Part shown: positions 1-12,900 of the stretch, one piece after another | Layout of the letters: each line of letters starts with the position of its first letter | How positions within the stretch are numbered: position 1 is the first letter of the stretch | Notes under the pieces: generated by a model | Told to the model about the DNA's origin: nothing | Seen by the model: the letters and a program-made list of their open reading frames with translations, nothing else | Databases searched by the model: none | Made by a program: the position numbers and the translations under genes | NCBI RefSeq assembly: GCF_019649055.1 | Contig: NW_026570292.1 | Location: 496,001 to 560,000 of the forward strand | Direction of reading: 5' to 3' | From: Paramacrobiotus metropolitanus | Taxonomy: Eukaryota > Tardigrada > Eutardigrada > Parachela > Macrobiotidae | DNA length: 64,000 nucleotides

Positions 1-2577
1 TCCAGCAATACAGCGGAAAACATTTTGTCATTCGCCCTCTTTCTGTTAAAAAAGAGATATGCTTTACTGGATTTTCCGGGAACAGCTTTGCAATGCGCTT
101 ATATAAATTCTACTACAACTTCTATACATTATGGCTTGATAATGTTAGTTAAAATGTTAGTTAGAAATACGGTAGCAGATGTTGTAACGCACCTTATACA
201 ATAGCCTGTAACAAAGGTCACGCACAGCATGACCGCAACCACTACCACCGGTGCAATAATTTCTGCAAGACTCATGGCATAGAACTTCTGGCTGGTCACA
301 CTTGAATGGCTACAATTTTGCGCGACATACCGATTTTCTTGCTGTCACAGCCGTGCTTATCAAACCCACAGCGTGGTACATCCGGTGGATAGGGACGTCC
401 ACCGAACCAGGCCCATAGCACGGGTTTTATAATGGAAAGGGAATTATTGTCATAGCTACACCAGGCCGCAATCTACAATAATCAGCATAAACAGAAACGC
501 ATAGCAGTCATCTGCATTCTGTGCTTCTTGCCCAGCTTTGTTCAGATTTGTATGCACATACTTCAAATTTTCCACTGCTGACATTTAGGCGGACTATGGG
601 TGTCGGTACATCATTCAATCCGTTGGGGTAGAATTTGACCTCCCTAGACGGAAGGTTGTAGGTATGGTTGAGCAAATCGATGATCACATCCGAAGGAGTT
701 AGATAATCCAGCACGTGGCGAAGGCGTTGTAACCCCTTTAAAACAAAGTTTTATCAGCCCATGCAATGTTACCTGACTATATTAGCTTCCGTTTTCGATT
801 ACCTGCAGAAAGACGGATATAACTTCGAAGAACATGACGGACGTTTGGTCTCTCTATAAAATGCCCATTTTGGAATTTTAGATTTGCGAGTACCACGTGT
901 GACTTGACTAACTTGGCCATTCGGTGGGATCGTTCTGTTCAGCAAAACTTCCGACATTTCCGCTGACCGGTTTGTGAAGTTCTGCATGTTGTCCCAGTCA
1001 ATTCCCAAATCAGAAATTATAATGGTGCACTGAAATCCTTGCAGAGCCTTCTGTATAAACAGAGTTTGTGTTTATTGTAACACAAATAAATTAACATGTT
1101 ATTGTAATAACGAGCAGATTGTCTTACACGGTCGTCTGCCTCGCTGTCATAGCTGTCATTCTGGAACGCTTTCCAGTCAAGTGGATCCGGCGTAAGATAA
1201 CTCGGTTGCCGGTAAGCTGCTATGAATACCTACCCGAGTAGTCGTAGTGAGCGAATAATTTACTTCCCCAAGTAAAACCGTTCTCCAAGCTTCGCAAAAC
1301 TGCCCGTAGTGTAGATAAGGAAAACTTACAAAATCACCGTTAGTCATGTTCAGGTCGAATGCGGTAATCTATCAAGAACGGCCAAAATTAAACGTTCGCG
1401 ATTTTATCCCCCATTAAATTGTTAATTAATACATACCAGTATCTTGCGTAGTAGTTTTGGCAGCACCATGACATATATGACTAGAACAAAATCGTTAGCG
1501 TTAATGGAGTGATCAGCTTCGTACGTTGTAGTTCAATTTCTGTATGAAACTGTTGCACTTACTGCGCACATGCTGTCGCATGCTCTTCAAGATTGCCGTG
1601 GTATTCTCCTCGATATTGCGCGTCGTCAGTTTCGGGCGATAAGCATTTCCGGCTATAAATTGGTTATCCCAGAAAAACTGAAGACCCTCTACACAGTCCC
1701 ATCTGTACATGTCATCATCTTCGCCGCACAGGATCCCGAAAACTGTCCAGTTGTATAAAGTCATAACGGCTTTCAGTGATCCAAACATGTTAGAACTGGG
1801 CGTTGGATATATGTTTAGTGTTGTTGGGTAATAAGTGGTATTGGACAGGCTAGTAACAGATGTGGCGGACAGAAACAAAAGGTCAGCCGCTATATAATTG
1901 AAAGTTTATCATTTGATTTTGCTTGGTAAACATAACAGATCTGTTGTGAAGCACCAGTGATTTTGGCTTATAAGCGACGGAAGTACTGCACGATGAACAA
2001 CAGCTCCTTCTCGACAAATTAGACACCAACGGTATTATTTTAGTTGGGGATTCAAAAAAACTGCTGTACTGCATTCACTAACCACTTGCAAAAAGGCCGA
2101 TATCCAAATTAGGATCCAAACAATATATCTCTGTAAGCACAACACTTTCTTGTGTACTGTACATAAGCTGGATACAGCGTTTTCCAGTACACATTACTAA
2201 TTACCTCCGGCCACAATCGCGGTAATTTGTTCTCTATTAATCGGTTTGAACAAATCCGGTTCCTTCCCATACAGTTCGGCCAATAAGGGAAACGACCGTA
2301 CAGCAAACTCACACCGGTCAGTCAAATTACCGGTGTCGTGACTGACCAAAGATATGACCCTCATATCGGCCAGCAAATCCGGATACATTTCCCGCGCCAT
2401 GTCGAATGTCACATTAACAACAGCGGGATTAACGTACCCGGGAATTCGCGAACTAATCGCTGCTTTGTCATCAATTCCCACATAGACAAAGTTGACCTTA
2501 AGAGCGCCAGTTTGTGCATGCAGCACATGTACATACAGTATAATGAACATGCAGTATGGTGTCCGGTAATTATGCAT
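1..2577 (-). CDS. Receptor guanylate cyclase rGC-A, 3' end beyond window
   Basis: Partial gene for a membrane receptor that should make cGMP when a ligand binds outside. Exons 5' to 3': 2577-2205, 2130-2083, 1889-1563, 1480-1437, 1368-1330, 1229-1128, 1050-913, 853-803, 735-562, 472-331, 262-193, 42-1. The start Met at 2577 gives a signal peptide ending near HVLHA. About 460 residues of natriuretic-receptor-type ligand-binding domain follow (motifs PTTLNIYPTP, NWTVFGILC, DPLDWKAF, CGFD). A single membrane helix lies in exon 262-193 (IIAPVVVVAVMLCVTFV), then the first basic residues of the cytoplasmic side. Kinase-homology and cyclase exons lie left of the window. Exon lengths match rGC-B almost one for one (both have 48, 44, 39, 102, 138, 51, 174 and 70 bases), so the two are recent duplicates. 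The ligand is unknown. Confidence 0.86.
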
Positions 2578-3995
2578 GATAAACGCATGATCTGGCGCGG
2601 AGGAATTTTTTTAACATGAATTAAACTGACGGTGAACACGATATTGTGATAATGACGAAAAACAACGGAAGTCAGCGAATGATAGAGTTAAATAGGCTCC
2701 ATTTGCGGATAGAGCCGAGATGACACACGTCTGAGAAACATGGTACATAGTGATTACCAGAAGTATTGATTACATGTTAAATACTGGACTGTGCTTTTCC
2801 TCTCAACGTTAAATGAATACGAGCAGAAGTATGAAATTACTATGAATACAAGATCGATGCACTGGACTACGTCATCTGTAAAAGTACGTGTACAATACTA
2901 CTTACTGTTCCATCCTGCCAGTTCAGTTTACCAGTACATCGACCGATAATTATGCGAAATTATTGATCACATACATGGCGTCAGATTTGCTTCGACTGAA
3001 ATTTTTGTTTTTTACTGTATCACTTTTGTTTGCGCTATGAGCAACGAAATTTTCACACGTTCTACATAAATTGTCAGAAACAGGAAACACAAGCTTTTGA
3101 CACAGCTACGTCTACAAACACAGGGGGGCGAATAACAGAATAGATCTAAATTCGCCGCCGGTGGTGCTGTTTCCCTTGTAGACGCTGCCTTTCCTCGCTG
3201 AATTTCTTTGCCGATCCGGTTACGTAAAAACTCTAGTGCTCGCGGTTCGCCTGAGTGCAGTTATAACAGTTTAATATTACAGAAGTACAACTGTACAGAT
3301 ACGTACCTTCATTTTGTACAGAGAGTAAAAGCCAATAGATCAAGAAATGTATTTCTTGGTGCTTGTAAACAAAATTGATTTACCATTCAGAAATCTGTTC
3401 ATAATCTGAATCCTAAATCAACTCACAGGATCGATAAAATGTAAATTTCGTAAAGAATAGTCCAAAACGCGAGTTCCGCTAAATCGTTAGTATCGATTTC
3501 TAGCATGAAAAAAAAATGTTATGGAGCATCATCCAAACTACGGCGAACGTATCGACTGCCTCGCCTTTTTCAGCGTTAGCTATACATCGAAAAGCGAAAA
3601 AAGTCAGCTTAATTACGTATATCAGCCCGTTAGCCCTTATATTCTGCACCTGTTCAACAAAATATTAATCCATAAATTCTAGATACGCTGAACTTGCCAT
3701 AATCGATATTAAGTTGACAATCTTAGCGAATTGAAATGGCTACGGCAACTGTTGCACAAAAAAAGTGGGCAAGAACATACATTTATATAACGCGCATTTG
3801 CGTTACTCTGTGTAAATATTTCCCGAAACTACAACGTGTTGCGGTCCTTGTGGAAACGTTGCGTGGCTTGATTCCGTACCAAAGACTTTCCAAGCAGCGA
3901 TTATTGCATTTTATGCAAGCGTAAGACAGAAGTGCAGGAAAATAAACTACACATCATGTCTCCAGCTCAAAGAATGCTGTTATTTGGATGTTGCG
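2578..3995. other. Spacer between rGC-A and rGC-B
   Basis: AT-rich DNA. A 62-codon plus-strand frame at 3736-3924 has no family features and no exon-like neighbours. Presumably holds the rGC-A promoter and the rGC-B 3' UTR. Confidence 0.7.
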
Positions 3996-6900
3996 TTACA
4001 AGGGCATTGTATCGCTAACTGCATGCAACCAATACGTTTTCATGTCGCCCTTGCCCTGGAAAATCGTGCACAACGCTTAGTCTGATAAATCATTACAGGA
4101 TCTGGGCAGTACAAACCGGAAATCTCTGACGTACCTTTATATTGAGCGTTCCCCGAAGCACGAACCGGAATTTCTGTGTACCGCCGGCAAGGCGTTCAAC
4201 GGACTCGCTAACATGGGCTCTTCCTGCTACAGTATTAAAAAAGCATTTGTTTACTCCTACATAAAAGTAGCTTCCTTGTTCTTGGTACCTGCACCCATTT
4301 TTATGCTCATTCCTGCTCGGTGCATAAATACATGTATTACGCCATACTCCAGCCGGGTGACGAAGCAGTTAAATAATTTCCGCATTTGTTAATAATGCTA
4401 GGGTGAAAAACATTTATCTTACCTTCGCCATGTGTTTCCATGCGACTGGCGGTATTCACAGTATCACCAAACCTGATAATTTTGAACGTGATTTAAGTTC
4501 ATGTGCTTTATGCGGTAAGCTGACTAAAAACCCGCACTGTAGTTGCACAGACATACTCAAAGAATTTGGATCGTTTCTATAATTATTATGTGTAAAAGTT
4601 CTCAAGTGGACCACACCTACAAGCAATATCGAGGCATTTTGCTGCCAATAACACCCGCTACGATCGGGCCTGTCAAAGGTCAACAAATGCAAGTTAGAAT
4701 GCGATACGATGAATAAATTTGCAGATGTTATTGAACCTCTTTGGCGTACAAACCGGAATTGATTCCAATTCTAGCACTGAGCCGGTCAGACGAAAGACAC
4801 GTTCGGGCTGATGACAACAGCTGTAGCGCTAACAGGCACAGCTCCATGGCATGCTGTGTGCCGTTGGGTGTCGGCACTCCGCTGGCCACCTGCACAACAA
4901 GTGGTCACATACTTTTACCGATTCGAGGTAGCAACTATGCCATCGTTCACCATGTATGAATCGTTTATCGTTTCCACTTTGTACGTATCGTAAAGGCCGA
5001 ACATCTTATCGAATTCCGAGTAGACATTGTTCAGCAAACCGACGACATCCCAGGGAGACCGGTTCGATAAAAGCAGCGAGAATCCCGGTATGTCACTGAA
5101 CAGTACGGATGCACTGTGGAATGTTTCTGGAAGTATTTCCTCCTTATTGCGCAGTTGATGGACGATTGATCTGCACACCGTACAAATGATTAAAACAAAC
5201 GTATACAACCATAATTATCTGTAACAAATGATCGGTACCCGTACTTCGGGAGAATCTCGGCCAGGAGTAAATCAACATTTTCCCGCTCTTCCATTAAATT
5301 CCTTGTTTTGTCCAGTACAATGCTTTCTAGCTGCTGACTCTGTTCATCCATCAGGCGCATTACATAATCAGCGATATTTTTGGGAAGCCGCAGTTGTCCG
5401 AAAAGATTTCGTAGTTGAATTAAATTGGGTCGGTCAACGGGATCAGCTTGCACACACCGTTGGGTCAACTGATGCCATTTCTGATCGACTGTGGACTTTG
5501 TCGCTGTCCCCATCATTAAAAGGTCTGTTTCTGCAGGTATAGAAGAAAAATCAATTCGTTGTTGGTTGCACTAGTTTTCCTGCTTAATGTTCACCAACAA
5601 GCCGTGTTAAAGGTCATCAGCAATCTATAACGCACTTTTGTGCCCATGGAAAATTTCACTGATCAGTCCAAAATCTTTCACATCTTCAGCCCGATACAGG
5701 AACGCTCTATCGCGCAGTATGGGAAACTGCTTGCCAGTACTTTGCTTTTCCAGACATTCCACTAAATGGAAGCATCCCAGTTTCGCAATTCTTAGACTAT
5801 ATCGATGGTTGATGAAACATGCCTCAATGGATAACGTCCCATGAAACTGCAGAGCCGAAGCATGGATGTACGACAAGCCCTAATATAAATGGGTAAAATT
5901 AAGGTGGTCATTCCTTATAACGCTATTCCATAATAGCTGATATCGCTTACTTGCAGTAAATCCCATAATAAGGATAGCCTGATGGTATCGTCCCGTAAAA
6001 CTGTGCGGGTTCGTAACAGATCACCGGCGTTGCCGCGTTCGTCAAATTCCCACATTAACGACAGCGATCCCTTCGTGATGTTAATGCCCAGGAAGTGTGC
6101 AATATTGGGATGAGATATTTTCAGAACCTGTGATTACCAGAGAATCAAAATCAAGCTTATTCTACTATACTACTATACCAGCGCTGCAGCGTAGAAGATA
6201 AAGCCGTACGGATGTTTACTTACGTCTAGGACAATACTGCGAAATTTCGAGTTGTGAGTAACGATAAATTTGGATGCGCTGTGGTCCAGAGGCACGGTCA
6301 GTGCGGCAGTCAAGAGCAACTGCGAAGTGTCCTCCACAAATATAGCGGAGATTATTTTGTCATCCGCTCTTTTCCTGTAAGAAGCATTATGTCAAGTTTT
6401 ATTATCAACGGCACTCTTACTTCGCGCTACATTTAAAATTCCATCGGTTATAGGCTAAGTAGTATACTGTATAAGTAAGTCTAACACTTAAGCTTTAAAT
6501 ATCTTTGACACCCTTTTTATGATACTGTAACCGCGCGAGCTTAAGGGACAGAAAACTGCCCCAGACCGCCCGCACTAGGCGTCGGCTTCTTTGACATCAA
6601 AGAAACCGACGTCTAGTGCGGGCGGTCCAGGGGAATTTACTGTCCCTTAAACTCGCGCGGGTACAGTAATTTAAGGTAGTTTCACGACTCACCTAATAAA
6701 CACTGCAGCAACGATTGTTGCGCAGAGAATGACAGCTGCTAGCGCCGCTGGTAAGATTATTCCTGCAAAAGGTGACTCTATCGACGATTGTACGTCGCAC
6801 ATGAAGCTACGCATTATTTACCTAACTCCACGCCCAAACATTCATCCTTATCAAACCCACACAGCGGCACATCCGGAGGAAACGGTCGACCGTTGAACCA

Positions 6901-9429
6901 TGCCCACAGCGAAGGGTTCACAAGCGTAATCGTACTGCTGTTATCATAAGTACACGAGGCGGCTATCTGAGGCAAGGAGAGGTGAGGTTCTGATTACAAT
7001 TTGGCAAAACCGTAATATATGCACTTGCAACGTGTGACTGGTAAGTAAGGTCTCTGCAGAGTAGCTCTTAACCTCGAATTTTCCGTTTGTGGTATTGAGG
7101 CGAAGTATGGGCGTTGGCATAATATTTTTTCCATTGGGCGCAAATTTAATTTGCCGGGACGGAAGATCATAAGTGTGGTTGAGCAAATCGGTAATCATTT
7201 CGGACGGGGTCAGGTTGTTTAACCGCGGCAGAAGTCGTTGCAGTCCCTTGAGGACATACACAGATATTAAAGCAAACCACAGATCCCGTTTAACTTGTCT
7301 CAGGGGGATCCATACAGCTTACCTGAAGGAAAACGGACACCACTTCCAGTAACAAAACGGAAGCCATATCGTTCTGAAATGTTAAAAAAAATTTGTACAT
7401 TACTGTTCATCAATTATTCTAAAAGCATCGCGATCGTATCGGTTCTCTCTTATCATACCACATCGTTGGAACCGTATGTTCGGTTCAAAAAAGTTTTAGC
7501 CATGTCGGCTGATCGTTTCGTGAAATTCTCCAGATTCTCCCAATTAATTCCCAGGTCGGAAATGATGATGGTGCACTGAAAGGCTTGGAAGGCTTTCTGC
7601 ATAGTCAAATTCTCTTGTGTTCACTCTCGAAGAAAATGTTAATGATGTACAGTATGTATAATGTACAGGAATTCTGCTAACCGTTAGGTTCACTTACGTA
7701 ATCATCGGTGGAGTTCTCATAACTGTCATCCTGAAAAGCTTTCCAGTGCAGGGGATCAGGTGTCGCATAGCTTGGTGTGCGGTATACAGCAATAAAAGCC
7801 TATAAATTCAACGTAATAGTGCGCAGCTACATGTAAAATAAATTTTGGTGCGGGAGCTACTGCGATATAAATGCAGTAATGCAGTAAACTAATTAGTAAA
7901 AGTTTTTATTTTTAATCATTTGAATAAGTGTATTTAGTACCGACTTAGTATTGGCTAACTGATGTTCCGGAATAAGAAATTTAATTGCGGCTTCCTCATA
8001 AAAACTTACAAAATCACCATTCGTCATGTTGAGCTGGTAGGCGGCAATCTGTCAGCACATGCAATAAAGAAATACCGAAGAAATGCATAATATGGTATCA
8101 CCACAGATAAACTTACCAGTATTTTGCGTAACAGTTTTGGTAGAACCATTATGTAGATAACTGTAAGTACAAATAATCCGCATGCGCCAGAAATCACTAA
8201 CTAACCAGTAAGTCAAATACTTAAGGTCGCCAAAAGGCAAACTAAACAAATACCCAATCATGCAAGTTCTTGGCAGGCGAACTGGATAGAACTGTTTAAC
8301 ATAAAATATCAGTGCACTGTTTTGCCAAAGTATCACTGTACATGTGGATCTAGCCGCAAGCAAATAATTTAAATTCACTGCCTGGTGTGCAGCACTTATG
8401 CTAGGTTTTCGGAATGTTACCCACTGACCGCGAACGTGGTGTTTCATGTCTAGCAGTATCGCCGTAATGTTCTCCTCGAGACTGCGGGTCGTTAATTTTG
8501 GCTGATAGGCATTTCCAGCGTAGAAGCGATTATCCCAGAAATCAATGTCGAATCCGTTGACACACTCGTAATAGTACATGATATCGTCTTGGCTGCACAA
8601 AATACCGAAAACAGTCCAGTTGTTTAAGGTCATGATGGCTTTTAACGAGCTGAACAGGTTGAAGTTCGGCGTGGGCATCAGGTTGATGGTTGTTGGATAC
8701 ATCGTGTTGTTGGACAGCTGAGGAAGGGCTGAAGCGGACAGATACACGAAATCGGCAGCTAAAATTAGTTGTAAGTATACAACATTAAAAAATTGAAACC
8801 TAATATAGATATTGTCGTATTTCGCTTGTGCATATGCAATAGTGTACACTTTACTGACTACTCTAGTTTATAGACGTTCCCTAAATTACTGTGATGCTGC
8901 TTGCACTAGTTTTCTGAAGATTTTTTGTTTACCGGTCGCAAAGAAGCCCATATCCCAATTTGGATCTCCACAGAAAACCTCTAAAATTTAAAGTTACAAT
9001 TAAACTTCCATATTTATTTACGCTTGCACGAAGAACAAATTAAAATTTGAGTAACTGCATACCTCCCGCAACGAGAACTGTAATTCGATCCGCGCTAATC
9101 GGTTGGAATAAATCGGCACGCCGGCCGTACAGCTCCGCCAGCAGCGGGAAGGATCGCACGGTAAACTCACAGGGGTCACTTTCGATACTTCCCGTGTCAT
9201 GGCTAATCAAGGAGACGACGTGCATGTCAGCTAGCAAATCGGGATACATCTCCCGTGCCATCTCGAACGTCACGTTTAACACCGCGGGATTAATGTATCC
9301 CGCAAATCGCGACTTATAACCGGCTGCATCGTCGATTCCCACATGGATGAAATTAACTCGCAATGCTGTACTGTATCGGCACACGGATATCAATGCAATA
9401 ATTAGAAAGTTAATGTCTTTACAATGCAT
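3996..9429 (-). CDS. Receptor guanylate cyclase rGC-B, complete
   Basis: Single-pass receptor expected to turn GTP into cGMP. Exons: 9429-9063, 8980-8933, 8758-8429, 8160-8117, 8048-8010, 7799-7698, 7596-7459, 7373-7323, 7246-7073, 6966-6822, 6762-6693, 6374-6224, 6127-5951, 5879-5636, 5530-5245, 5170-4951, 4889-4754, 4669-4621, 4472-4423, 4226-4135, 4055-3996; 990 residues, all phases agree. Ligand-binding domain about 28-470, membrane helix about 481-502, kinase-homology about 550-735, coiled coil about 740-788, cyclase to 985. Cyclase motifs are whole: FSDIPGF (metal Asp near 815), KVETINDSYM (second Asp near 859), PRYCLFGDTVNTASRME (Cys for guanine choice, Asn and Arg for catalysis). The kinase-homology domain has lost HRD and DFG residues, as usual for the family, and is more diverged than in E and F. 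An upstream in-frame Met at 9522 exists; 9429 is preferred because the signal peptide then matches rGC-A in length. Confidence 0.92.
6523..6668. repeat. 146-base inverted repeat (foldback) in rGC-B intron
   Basis: Two arms of about 70 bases, from tactgta at 6523 to tacagta at 6668, are near reverse complements around a five-base loop (gacat). They share the segments CGCGCGAG, TTAAGGGACAG, GACCGCCCGCACTAG and GACGYCGGYTTCTTT. It lies between the membrane-helix exon and the first kinase-homology exon of rGC-B and is GC-rich in an AT-rich intron. It looks like a small foldback or MITE-type element. No such hairpin was noticed at the same intron in rGC-C to rGC-F. Confidence 0.9.
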
Positions 9430-9982
9430 GGTCGGCAGGAATGCCAATAGCAGAAAAAATGCATGGTTCAATAAGGCAACGGTAAGGTTAAATGGATAGT
9501 GATACACGTATGCCGTGCGCACTTTTCAAGTTCGGCACCTGTCCGGGAAATTGCAGGATAATTGCTGTTCAGATATTTATTTCATGTCAAATACTGACGC
9601 CGCATCGGCGTTAAGGACTCGCGTGTGCAACGATAATCGATTGAAAAATTGCAGCAATTTGTTTTTCCAAAAACGCTCTCTTGGGAATTTGTTACAGCAG
9701 AAGTTATTTGTAACATACCACCTTATGGTTACAGAGCTCTTCCAAAGAAATCGCTCGAAGCGTACGCAAAACAATAATCCTCTGTCTAATTACGAAACAT
9801 GAATAAGCTTCTTTGATCAATACACAACATCCGATAAGTTATCGCAGTTTCCCGTGCAAAACCTCATTAAAGGAAACAAAAATCAAAAGAAATCTACGCC
9901 GCCATTGCGAAGCAGTGAAAACAGTAATCCAGCATGCCGGTATTTATTACAAGAAAAAACTGCAACATGAACTGGTATGGCA
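9430..9982. other. Spacer between rGC-B and rGC-C
   Basis: Holds the rGC-C 3' end and the rGC-B promoter side; an in-frame extension of rGC-B to 9522 is possible. Nothing else seen. Confidence 0.7.
9943..9948 (-). promoter_or_regulatory. Poly-A signal for rGC-C
   Basis: AATAAA on the minus strand, about 35 bases past the rGC-C stop. Confidence 0.55.
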
Positions 9983-12900
9983 TCAAGTGGCAACGTCCCC
10001 ATCCGCATGATGCAGCCAGAACGTTTGCATCGATCCTTTACCCTGTCAGAAAAAAATGCAGGTGTCTAAACTGCGTTCTCCGCGCGTAATGAGGGCATCG
10101 ATCTTCTGACCTTTATCGTCACTTGTCCGCGTGGTGTAAATTTCAAGCTGTTGTCCCGGCGAGCGATGGCTTCCGTTGGCTGGCCAACATGAATCTTTCC
10201 CGCTACAAATTACTTGTCACTGTACATCCTGTGCCTGTTTTACGCGGTATTTCTGTACTGCGCCTAAATTACGGTAGTTAATTTCCCCATTCCAAAGAAC
10301 TAATAATTAGTCCTTTGTAATCACACCTTGTTTATATTAATATGTTATCAATAATATATTTGCAATGTAAGTGCGAAATTTAAAGTAGAACATGCAATGG
10401 TATTGTAAATTTACCTTCGCCATTGGTCTCCATTCGGCTTGCAGTATTTACTGTGTCCCCAAATCTGCAATTATTGAGAGTTAATTTTGTAGGTTACACT
10501 GAACTGGGTGCAGTTGAAATGCGTATGGAATTACGTACAGGCAATAACGAGGCATCCTACTGCCGATAACACTGGCCACTACTGGTCCAGAATTAATGCC
10601 GACTCGGTTGCGAATAACCAGGGCCAAATCGGCTGCAATGGGGATCTCCAGCGTTCTGGAGATCTTGAGCAGATGCAGCGCAAGAAGGCACAACTGTGCG
10701 GCATGCTCGGTGCCGTTCCGCATTGGAACTCCACTGGAAACCTTGAAGAAATACAGGGTTTCGGTGCAATATACCATACATTATACGAGCTTTACTTTAC
10801 GCACATACATATTCGAAAATTACGAACTCGGTTTTGTACATGGATCAGTGTATTAGAAGTGCAATGATATACGTAGAATCTTAAACTTGACTGGAATGTT
10901 TAGATATACAGACGGAAAGTATTAAAGTCTTCGTGACCTTACCATGTACGAGTCGTTAATTGTTTCCACTTTGTATGCTTCGTACAATCCGAACGCATTA
11001 TCGTACGCAGAATACAGTGTATTGAGTATCAACACCAACTGCCACGGGGTACATTGTGTCGCCAGCTTGGCAAACATCGGGATATCACTGAACAGCACAG
11101 ATACCGAGTCGAACGTTTCTGGCTCGATTGTCTTCTTTTCGCGCAACTGGACCACAACGGATCTGAAACACTCATGTTGTACTAAAAGACATTTGGCGGT
11201 GCAAGATCGACTAACTGGGGAAGCATTTCCAGCAACAGCGCATCCACCTTGACCTTTTCCAATGTCAGTTCTTTCGACTTTTCCTGAACCTTCAGCTCAA
11301 GATCGTACATTTGACGGTCCATTGCCTGTAGTACGTATTCGACGATGTTCTTGGACGGTTTGATTTGGCGCAGTGTTTGGCGCACGTCACTTAAACTCGG
11401 ACGCTGCAGTTCGTTGGGACTCTGGCAGCGTTCCGTTAAGTCGCGCCAAATGATTAGTCGCCGGGATGCACCAGATGAAGGTTTGGCTACAAGAAAAAGG
11501 ATATATCAAATAGCAAAAGTATCCCAAATTTTTACTCTTTGAGTGGCCAGTTACCGGCGATTTCCGTTTGGATATCCAAAGACAGCAGTTGGCTCACCAA
11601 GCCAAAATTCCTAACATCTTTTGCACGCATATACGTTAACGATTTGGTTTTCTGCGCGTGCAAGCTTTCGATGATGTGATAGCAACCGGTTTTAGCAATT
11701 TTCAGCGTATAACGGTGATCCACAAAGCAGACATCTTTATTTAAAGCCCCGTGGAATTCCAGCGGCGATTTGTGTATATAAAACAAACCCTGAACAAAAA
11801 GCCGTATTTTTACCTAAACCAAAATTATCAAATCATATAATATTTGAAAGTAAAGGTTACCTGTAACAAATCCCATAACAACGACAGTCGAATGATAACA
11901 TCGTGCAGTACCGGTTTGGTCATGAGGACTGTTTCGATGTTCCCTCGATCATCAAACTCCCAGATTAAGGCGTGCGATTTTCTCAACATGCCGATTCCGT
12001 AGAAGGCACCCAGATTGGGATGGGATAATTTTCTCATCTACGAGATTTTTACGTTAGGCCAAAGTACAACCACTTGGACCGCTGGATTCCCACGATTCCT
12101 TGACAATTTTGCTCTGATGTCAAACTCGTTATTTCTTAAAAACAGTTTCACCTTTAAAACAAGGTGTCGGAACTCGTCGTCATTAGCTAACTGTCGTTTT
12201 GTGAGCGTATTCTCAAGAAGAAGGGACAGTGTCGCTTGTGGCTTAACAGTACTCTTCATGGGCACTAGAGGAGCCAAACCGGTAGTTGCTTCGGAGTACA
12301 TGGACATGTAATCGTCGTCAATAAAAACGTCCATGAACGCCTTCTTATTCGCACGTAACCTACCAAATATTCAACCGTAACAACATCAGACATTTTTCCG
12401 TTAGCAAATAGCTTTTATGCTTACTTGATGCAGCGGTAAAGAATCAGAGTGGCTACCAACAGAACAGCGATCACGGCACACGGAATAATCACCTCTAATA
12501 CAAAGGTCAGTACACAACAGGTAGTTGGCATGTCAAAAACCAGTGACCTTTCGGTTTATGCCAAGTAAAAAATTACAATCACGTTTCTTGCGCTGAACTG
12601 ACCTAACGGCACGCCCTTGCACTTTCGCCCATCGAATCCGCACGGTGGCATATCCGGCGGAAACGGCCGGCCATCCGTCCAGTTCCACAGATCTTTCCGG
12701 ATAACAGAAAACTTCCCCGTATCCTGGTTGTATTCAGCCGCCGTCTGCGATCACAACCCATTGAGTGGTGTTACAGCTTATTAGTCAAACAGCCGACGAG
12801 ATATTAATGTGTATTTATTATCCATAACGCGTTCCTCATTACCTCAAACTCTTTGTTTAGCGGATTGAGGCGTAGGTAGGGTGTCACGCGCTCTTCCCGT

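Noticed and set aside
3736-3924. 62-codon plus-strand frame between rGC-A and rGC-B
   Set aside because: Ordinary length for chance and no features.
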